NCBI GenBank assembly: GCA_015066005.1
Contig: SVPF01000005.1
Coordinates: 1 to 64,000 of the forward strand
Reading direction: 5' to 3'
Source: Oscillospiraceae bacterium
Lineage (GTDB): Bacteria; Bacillota; Clostridia; Oscillospirales; Acutalibacteraceae
DNA: 64,000 nucleotides
Both the position numbers and the translations under genes were made by a program. The stretch's first letter is position 1. Every line of letters begins with the position of its first letter. The notes below the pieces were generated by a model, which searched no databases, had not been told where the DNA came from, and saw only the letters and a list, made by a program, of their open reading frames with translations. Positions 58,792-64,000 of this stretch are shown here, in pieces.

Positions 58792-59632
58792 ATAGTATTA
58801 ACCGCATATTTTCCATACGGCGACGGTGTTCATCACCGGTAGTGACAATATATATACGCGTAGTATTGATACTGCTGTGACCAAGAACATCAGCAAGCGT
58901 GGCTATGTCCTTTTCGATGGCGTAAAAGGTACGGGCGAACAGGTGGCGCAGATTATGTGGAAACACTTTGTCAGGATTTACTCCTGCTTCGGTACAAAGG
59001 TTTTTCATTTCCCGCCAAATGTTTGTGCGGCTGATTGGTTTACCGTTACGGGTTATGAATATTGCCCCTGATGTGATTTTTTGCTCTGCTATATAGCGGA
59101 GCAATTTTTGTTTTAATTCCTTTACGATAAATACCGTTCTTGTTTTACCTTTCAGCGTTACCACCGCTTCGCCGCATTTGACCGCTTCCACCGTAATGAA
59201 CTCCAGCTCGCTGACACGGATGCCCGTACCACAAATGGTCTGTATCATAAGATTTAATCGCTCGTTGCCCTTTTTCTTAGCGGTATTGACAAGGCATAAG
59301 TACTCCGCTTTGGTTAGTTCCTTTTCTTTCGGGCAGTAGATTTGCCGTTGAAGCTTTATGGATTTTACCTTTAAGTCTAACCATCCGAGGAAGGCGAAAA
59401 AACTGTTGAGTGATGCTAACATGGAATTGATACTCCGCACGGCATACTTTCTCTCTACAAGTTTGTTTTTATAAGCAATAACGGTTTCTTTTGTGACCTT
59501 ACAATCATTAAGCTGCTCCATAAATACCGTTACGTCACGGATATATTTTTCTACGGTGTTTTCACTCTTTTCCTCTGATTTCAGCCAAGCGTGAAAGTCT
59601 TTAATGCTGCTTTGTGTTATAATCCTTTCCAT
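58790..59632 (-). CDS. Tyrosine recombinase, candidate invertase of the adjacent promoter segment
   Basis: A 280-residue XerC/D-size tyrosine recombinase. The N-terminal core-binding domain (about 10-95) has SENTVEKYIRDVTVFMEQL. Catalytic residues are Arg139 (GTGIRVSEL), His226 and Arg229 (HNLRHLF), His252 (VLGHSSI) and nucleophile Tyr261 (TTRIYI), with a Lys in the KGKTRTVF hairpin. The set is complete, so it should be active. The ATG follows TGGAGGTTATGCA. It is next to inverted repeats that look like its sites, unlike a phage integrase whose att sites would be direct repeats. Chromosome-dimer resolution by XerC/D is a less likely role. Confidence 0.88.
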   Translation of the reverse strand: MERIITQSSIKDFHAWLKSEEKSENTVEKYIRDVTVFMEQLNDCKVTKETVIAYKNKLVERKYAVRSINSMLASLNSFFAFLGWLDLKVKSIKLQRQIYCPKEKELTKAEYLCLVNTAKKKGNERLNLMIQTICGTGIRVSELEFITVEAVKCGEAVVTLKGKTRTVFIVKELKQKLLRYIAEQKITSGAIFITRNGKPISRTNIWREMKNLCTEAGVNPDKVFPHNLRHLFARTFYAIEKDIATLADVLGHSSINTTRIYIVTTGDEHRRRMENMRLIL

Positions 59633-59999
59633 TGCATAACCTCCAGATAATTCTATCTTTTAATTTTACCCGAAAAGTATGATTTCCCAAAAGCCGTAAG
59701 CTATACAAACCGTTCCAATCTTACGGGAGTAGATATATCAATTTGGAAAGAGAAGTATTGCGAGTCATATTTCAAGCTTTCAAAATATTCTCTGTTATGC
59801 AGGACTTGGGAAGAATTTATTATTGTCAAAGGAGCAAGATAAATGCCTGAAAATAGCAGTAACCGAAAGGCGTTACGCCTTCCGGTTACATTTCGCACTA
59901 ATTACTTCGTTAAAAAAACTGACATAATCTGCACGGCTTTTCGCTGTCCTTGGGAGCTCCACCAATTTTGCTCATCCGTGCTTTTGTTTGAATATAAAA
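59633..59999. other. Gap between recombinase and mutS2
   Basis: About 367 bp with no firm gene. A plus-strand open frame at about 59650-59842 (tail ...TWEEFIIVKGAR) has protein-like composition but no start, and could be a small gene remnant. The minus strand upstream of the recombinase has a weak TTGGGA-16-TAAAAT promoter candidate. A large hairpin lies at 59859-59889. Confidence 0.35.
59859..59889. repeat. Large near-perfect hairpin downstream of mutS2
   Basis: GTAACCG, one mismatch, AAGGCG, loop TTA, CGCCTT, mismatch, CGGTTAC: 13 pairs across 31 bp. It lies about 110 nt after the mutS2 stop. The T-run is weak, so it could be a palindromic repeat rather than the mutS2 terminator. Confidence 0.5.
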
Positions 60000-62387
60000 T
60001 TACTGTTCAAGCTCAGCAATGGTTACACCGTTTTCACCCTCACCAAAGGTACCAAGGCGGAAGGATTTTATATTCTTATGGTGGCGGAGATGCGCCTGAA
60101 CATTTTTTCTAAGCACACCTGTGCCCTTGCCGTGAATAATACGAATAGTATCAATCCCCGACAAAACTGCATTGTCGATAAAGCTGTCAAGCTCTAAAAT
60201 TGCTTCATCACTTGCCTGACCGCGCAAATCAATTTCGGTAACGGCTTGACGCTCGACACGGGATTTAATACCAGTTACGTTGCGTGTTTTTGGGCGTTCG
60301 GTCGTGGGTGAAAAGCTTGATTTAAAGCGAAGATTATCAAAGCCGACCCACATTTTAATGGCGCCCGCCATAACATAAGCCTGCTTTTTATCAGTTTTAA
60401 CATCAATAACAGTTGCATCACGGCCAATATCTGCAATAACCACAATATCACCCTTATTGACGCTTGTAACCGCTTCACCCGCCACCTTTTTAACGGTTAT
60501 AGGGTCGGCTTCATCCTCAAGTTCTTTAAGGGTGGATTTATAAGCCCCGCGGGCTTTTTCAGCCATTTTTGCCGCATTTTCGGCATTGATGGCTTTTTTC
60601 ATTTCTTCAAGCTCGTTCAGTAAAAGTGACGACTTATACCTTGCATTTTCAATAATTTGATTTGCTTTTTCACGGGTTTCGTTCATCGCCTTTTCAAGCT
60701 TTATTTCAAGCTCGTGCTCCCGCATATCGCTTTTGCGCTTGGCTTCATCCAACTGAATGCGAAGCTTTTGGGCCTTTTTTTGCTCTTCCTCGGCTTCACG
60801 GCGGGCATTTTCAAGGGAAGCCACAACCCTTTCAAAGCGTAGGTCCTCATCCTTAACCTGTTCCTTTGCGGCTTCAATAATGCTTTCATCAAGCCCCAAT
60901 TTGCCCGATATTGCAAAGGCGTTTGACCGCCCCGGCATACCTATTATAAGGCGGTATGTTGGCTTCAAGGTTTGCACATCAAATTCGCAGGAGGCATTTT
61001 CCACCTTTTCGGTATCAATTGCGTAAGACTTAAGCTCGGGATAGTGGGTAGTCGCTACCACCCTACTGCCATAAAGAGAAAGCCGCATTAAAATTGCTTT
61101 TGCAAGGGCTGCGCCTTCAATTGGGTCGGTACCTGCGCAAAGCTCGTCAAATAAAACAAGCGAATCATCATCGGCATTATCTAAAATTGAAATTATATTA
61201 ACCATATGGGATGAAAAGGTTGAAAGCGATTGCTCGATGCTTTGCTCGTCACCGATATCGGCAAAAATCTTGCTGAAAACCGCAACCTCACTGCCGTCGT
61301 CAACAGGTATCATAAGTCCACACATTGTCATTAGGCTTAAAAGACCGATTGTTTTAATGGTTACGGTTTTACCGCCGGTATTGGGACCTGTAATAACAAG
61401 GGTGTTATATTCCCTGCCAAGTCCTACAGTTATGGGCACAACCGTTTTATTGCTAATAAGCGGATGGCGTGCATTTTTAAGGTAAGTATAGCCCTTTTGG
61501 TTTATTTTAGGCAGGGCCGCACGCATTTTATAGGCAAGCTTTGCCTTTGCAAACACTAAATCAAGCCGAATCAGTGCATTAAAGGAAGCCGTAATACCAC
61601 CTACAAAGCCACCTGCCTCGGCCGATAATTCGGCTAAAATGCGGTCAATTTCTTCACTTTCTTTAATTTTTAAAACACGAATTTCGTTGTTAGTTTCTAC
61701 AACCGACATTGGCTCAATAAAAATGGTAGAGCCCGTGGCAGATGTGTCATGCACAATACCGCTTACCTGACCCTTACATTCAGCCTTTACGGGCACAACA
61801 AAACGGCCGTCACGCTGGGTTATAATAGCATCCTGCAAGTATTTAACGGTGGGACCTTTAACAATTTTATCAAGCAAGTCACGCACCTTTGAAGATTTTG
61901 CGCTTATTTTACGGCGAATATCATATAAGGTAGGTGACGCGTTATCGTTAAGCTCTTCTTCGTTTTTAATTGCAAAGCTTATTTTTTCTTCCAAATATTT
62001 GTTAGGCACTAATGTGTCAAAAAGCTCCTGCAAAGGTGTTTCGGTTATACCGCTGCAGTTTTCCCGCCAAGCCTTTACCGTGCGGATGACACGCAGTGTA
62101 TCGGCAGTGTCAAGCAAATCGCGCATTGAAAGCACTGCGCCTGCTTCGGCGCGGTTTAACACAGATATAACATTTCTCGCCCCTGCAAAATTGGGCGCCT
62201 GATACTGTGCCATAAAGCAATATGCCGAATCGGTTTGGGAAAGCAAAAAGCCAACCCTTTTAAAATCGGTTTCGGGTAAAATTTTTAAAGAGAGTTCCTT
62301 GGTTTCCGCAATAGATGCTTCGTTTGAAAGGCTTTGTAAAATTTTATCAAGCTCAAGTGTTTTGGAATATCTTTCGATATTATACAT
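60000..62387 (-). CDS. mutS2: Endonuclease MutS2
   Basis: A 795-residue MutS2. The ATPase Walker A ITGPNTGGKTVT lies near residue 334 and Walker B SLVLFDELCAGTDP near 410. A long coiled-coil clamp (about 510-640; EAEEEQKKAQKLRIQLDEAK) follows, and a C-terminal Smr endonuclease domain (about 715-795) has EIDLRGQASDEAI and IIHGKGTGVLRK. MutS2 suppresses recombination and, in Bacillus, rescues stalled ribosomes through splitting of collided disomes. It begins 4 nt after the recO stop. It is a core gene with normal length. Confidence 0.97.
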   Translation of the reverse strand: MYNIERYSKTLELDKILQSLSNEASIAETKELSLKILPETDFKRVGFLLSQTDSAYCFMAQYQAPNFAGARNVISVLNRAEAGAVLSMRDLLDTADTLRVIRTVKAWRENCSGITETPLQELFDTLVPNKYLEEKISFAIKNEEELNDNASPTLYDIRRKISAKSSKVRDLLDKIVKGPTVKYLQDAIITQRDGRFVVPVKAECKGQVSGIVHDTSATGSTIFIEPMSVVETNNEIRVLKIKESEEIDRILAELSAEAGGFVGGITASFNALIRLDLVFAKAKLAYKMRAALPKINQKGYTYLKNARHPLISNKTVVPITVGLGREYNTLVITGPNTGGKTVTIKTIGLLSLMTMCGLMIPVDDGSEVAVFSKIFADIGDEQSIEQSLSTFSSHMVNIISILDNADDDSLVLFDELCAGTDPIEGAALAKAILMRLSLYGSRVVATTHYPELKSYAIDTEKVENASCEFDVQTLKPTYRLIIGMPGRSNAFAISGKLGLDESIIEAAKEQVKDEDLRFERVVASLENARREAEEEQKKAQKLRIQLDEAKRKSDMREHELEIKLEKAMNETREKANQIIENARYKSSLLLNELEEMKKAINAENAAKMAEKARGAYKSTLKELEDEADPITVKKVAGEAVTSVNKGDIVVIADIGRDATVIDVKTDKKQAYVMAGAIKMWVGFDNLRFKSSFSPTTERPKTRNVTGIKSRVERQAVTEIDLRGQASDEAILELDSFIDNAVLSGIDTIRIIHGKGTGVLRKNVQAHLRHHKNIKSFRLGTFGEGENGVTIAELEQ

Positions 62388-62390
62388 TTT

Positions 62391-63155
62391 TTACTCCTTA
62401 ATACTGTTGTAGAAGTCTAGTGTTTTAAATCTATAATCGGTTTGAGCAACCAAATAAGCAGAGGTGAGCTCACTTAAAAGCTTTGCGCGGTCGTTTGGTA
62501 TATCAAAGCTGTAAAGCTTTTCAAAGTCGGAATAAACAATATGCCGCATAGCCGACAGCATTGTGCGGTCAATAGGAATAGCGTTTTGTTCCCTTTCACA
62601 TTCACCGCAGGTAATAACACCGTCTTCGGTATTAAAGTACATTATATCATCTTCAAATTTACCGCAGTTATCGCAAGCAATTAGGTTTGGTGCATAACCC
62701 GAAATTGTAGCGGTACGAAGCTCGGTTATGGCTTTAATAAGCGGCGGAAAGCGTTTTGCCACGGTCAAAAAATGAAGCGAATTTAAAATTAGGCGCAAAA
62801 ATTCGGTATTATTTGTACCGTTAACCGCAAAATTAAAGCTAAGCTCACAAAAATACTGCGCAAGGGTTAAAACCTCAATATCATCCCCCGCACCGAAAAA
62901 CATTTTTATTGGGGTGGCTTCATAAATGCGAAGACTTCCGTTTTTGTCCTTAATGGTAAAGCTACCGTATGTAAGAAGGCTTGTTGCGGCGCCCTTTTTG
63001 GATTTAATACCCTTAGCGCCGCTTGCAAAAGCCTTTATAATGCCGTGCTCCTTACTGAAAAGTGTCACTAGGCGGTCGCTTTCGCCCACGTTCATTTCCT
63101 TTATTACCAGCGCTTCGGTTGTAAATCGGGTTATATTCTCCGCCAATGACTTCAC
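62391..63155 (-). CDS. recO: DNA repair protein RecO
   Basis: A 254-residue RecO. The N-terminal OB fold has TEALVIKEMNVGESDRLVTL and EHGIIKAFASGAKG. A zinc ribbon of four cysteines lies near 150-177 (ACDNCGKFEDD and ITCGECERE). RecO loads RecA together with RecR on SSB-coated DNA. The start may be GTG at 63155 or TTG at 63146; the AAGGGA site favours the TTG. It partly overlaps the yqzL-like gene. Gene order matches era-yqzL-recO of Firmicutes. Confidence 0.94.
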   Translation of the reverse strand: MKSLAENITRFTTEALVIKEMNVGESDRLVTLFSKEHGIIKAFASGAKGIKSKKGAATSLLTYGSFTIKDKNGSLRIYEATPIKMFFGAGDDIEVLTLAQYFCELSFNFAVNGTNNTEFLRLILNSLHFLTVAKRFPPLIKAITELRTATISGYAPNLIACDNCGKFEDDIMYFNTEDGVITCGECEREQNAIPIDRTMLSAMRHIVYSDFEKLYSFDIPNDRAKLLSELTSAYLVAQTDYRFKTLDFYNSIKE

Positions 63156-63240
63156 TTCCCTTACACGAATTTACATAATTTAAATAGTCACTTACCTTGC
63201 CGCTTTTGGCAAATTTAAGCCAGCTTTTATTTTCTTGCAT
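63052..63240 (-). CDS. yqzL: YqzL-like small protein
   Basis: A 62-residue frame from the ATG at 63240. The N-terminal part, SWLKFAKSGKVSDYLNYV, resembles YqzL (a W-x-x-F/FxxTG-xxxxYLxY pattern), a short protein of unknown function encoded between era and recO in Bacillus. The extra C-terminal 30 residues are basic and overlap recO by about 104 nt, so the true end could be earlier if a base is missing. Known YqzL proteins are about 45 residues. Confidence 0.55.
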   Translation of the reverse strand: MQENKSWLKFAKSGKVSDYLNYVNSCKGSEVIGGEYNPIYNRSAGNKGNERGRKRPPSDTFQ

Positions 63241-63292
63241 TTTATCACCCAAAATTAGTTTTAGGTAATATTTAAAAATTATAAAAGGTAAA

Positions 63293-64000
63293 TTAATCTA
63301 ATCCAAAGGTATGAATAAGACCTTGGCGGTTACGCCAGTCTTCCTTAACCTTTACCCACAGCTTAACCGATGCGCGAATGCCGAAAAATTCCTCAATATC
63401 ACGGCGGGACTGCATACCGATTTTTTTAAGCATTGCGCCACCCTTGCCGATAATAATACCCTTGTGCGAATCCTTTTCGCAAATAATGGTGGCTTCAATT
63501 TCGACAATTGGCTCACCCTCAGCAGTGTCACGTTCAACAAAGCGCTCCAAATCAACCGCAATACCGTGCGGTACCTCTTTATCAAGTGAACGTAAAAGCT
63601 TTTCACGAATCATTTCAGCAACTATTACCTTTTCGGGTTGGTCGGTAACATCGTCCGACGGGAAGAAATGGGGCGAAGGCTTTGAAAACTTTTTAATTTC
63701 AGTCATCAAAATATCAACACCGTCACCTGTACGGGCCGAAAGCGGTACAACTGCTTCAAAGTCAAACGCTTTTGTGTATGCCATAATAAGTGAAAACAGC
63801 TCGTCCTTCTTTTCTAAAAGGTCAATTTTATTTATAACTAAAACCGCCTTCATTTTGCGGCGCTTAAGGTCTTCAATAAGCCTTGCCTCAGCAGGTGGTA
63901 AATTGTCACCGTCAAACTTAAATTTGGGGTTAGCCTCAACCACTAAAACAGCCGCATCAACATCGGTCATACCGTCACTTACGGCTTTATTCATATTCTT
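63293..64000 (-). CDS. era: GTPase Era, C-terminal part (gene cut by window end)
   Basis: The last 235 or so residues of Era; the P-loop lies outside the window. The fragment has VINKIDLL (G4), VPLSARTGDGVD (G5) and a C-terminal KH domain with KGIIIGKGGAMLKKIG, then EDWRNRQGLIHTFGLD. Era binds the 3' end of 16S rRNA and is needed for 30S assembly. The open frame continues past 64000. Nothing unusual is visible. Confidence 0.95.
   Translation of the reverse strand, partial: KNMNKAVSDGMTDVDAAVLVVEANPKFKFDGDNLPPAEARLIEDLKRRKMKAVLVINKIDLLEKKDELFSLIMAYTKAFDFEAVVPLSARTGDGVDILMTEIKKFSKPSPHFFPSDDVTDQPEKVIVAEMIREKLLRSLDKEVPHGIAVDLERFVERDTAEGEPIVEIEATIICEKDSHKGIIIGKGGAMLKKIGMQSRRDIEEFFGIRASVKLWVKVKEDWRNRQGLIHTFGLD

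Noticed and set aside
59650..59842. Small plus-strand gene before mutS2
   Set aside because: No start codon or ribosome binding site before the protein-like part; kept only as a possible remnant.

Overview
This window looks like a chromosomal segment of an AT-rich Gram-positive anaerobe of the Clostridia, most likely a gut- or rumen-type Oscillospiraceae/Ruminococcaceae relative. The evidence is strong AGGAGG-type ribosome binding sites with frequent TTG/GTG starts, the Firmicutes order era-yqzL-recO, ABC sugar permease pairs beside DUF5696 and NHL/Yip1 proteins, and a TasA/camelysin-type secreted protein. The species assignment is inference. Almost everything is on the minus strand, so operons read from high to low coordinates. 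I saw no rRNA, tRNA or CRISPR array.

Layout. 1-140 is the tail of a plus-strand gene with a bidirectional terminator. 190-10206 (minus) is catabolic: a GH51-like arabinofuranosidase, a GH31 glycosidase, two SGNH esterases, then uxaC, uxaB and uxaA, which take galacturonate through tagaturonate and altronate to 2-keto-3-deoxygluconate. 10313-24181 (minus) is a secreted or surface block: three beta-helix proteins, a membrane-anchored LamG-like protein, two very large LamG-like proteins and a 37-residue peptide. 24386-39641 (minus) is a long transport operon behind a near-consensus promoter at 39769-39798. It encodes a beta-glucuronidase, a beta-propeller protein, two solute-binding proteins, two permease pairs, an NHL/TPR/Yip1 membrane protein and a DUF5696 protein; no ATPase is present. 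39866-48699 (minus) is a second glycan operon: a DUF5107/TPR protein, an AraC regulator, three glycan enzymes, a frameshifted remnant and an aldose epimerase. 48860-51829 (plus) holds an unusual sensor-first regulator, a junction where two genes have both lost their 5' ends, and an oxidoreductase. 51870-56512 holds ribokinase, a nucleoside hydrolase, a DUF4965-type protein and its divergent AraC regulator.

56573-59999 is an accessory island and the most interesting part. A TasA/camelysin-like secreted beta-helix protein (56988-58415) and a tyrosine recombinase (58790-59632) flank a 280-bp segment bounded by exact 18-bp inverted repeats (58484-58502 and 58745-58763). Inside is a near-consensus sigma-A promoter (58670-58698) that currently points away from the surface gene and into a terminator just outside the right repeat. 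Two terminator-like hairpins inside the segment face the surface gene. This is the architecture of a phase-variable invertible promoter, read here in the OFF orientation.

60000-64000 is core genome: mutS2, recO, a yqzL-like gene and the 3' part of era. Taken together, the catabolic genes suggest use of a plant polysaccharide with uronic acid and arabinose (pectin, rhamnogalacturonan side chains or arabinogalactan), with imported oligosaccharides trimmed and isomerised in the cytoplasm. The exact substrate cannot be read from sequence alone.
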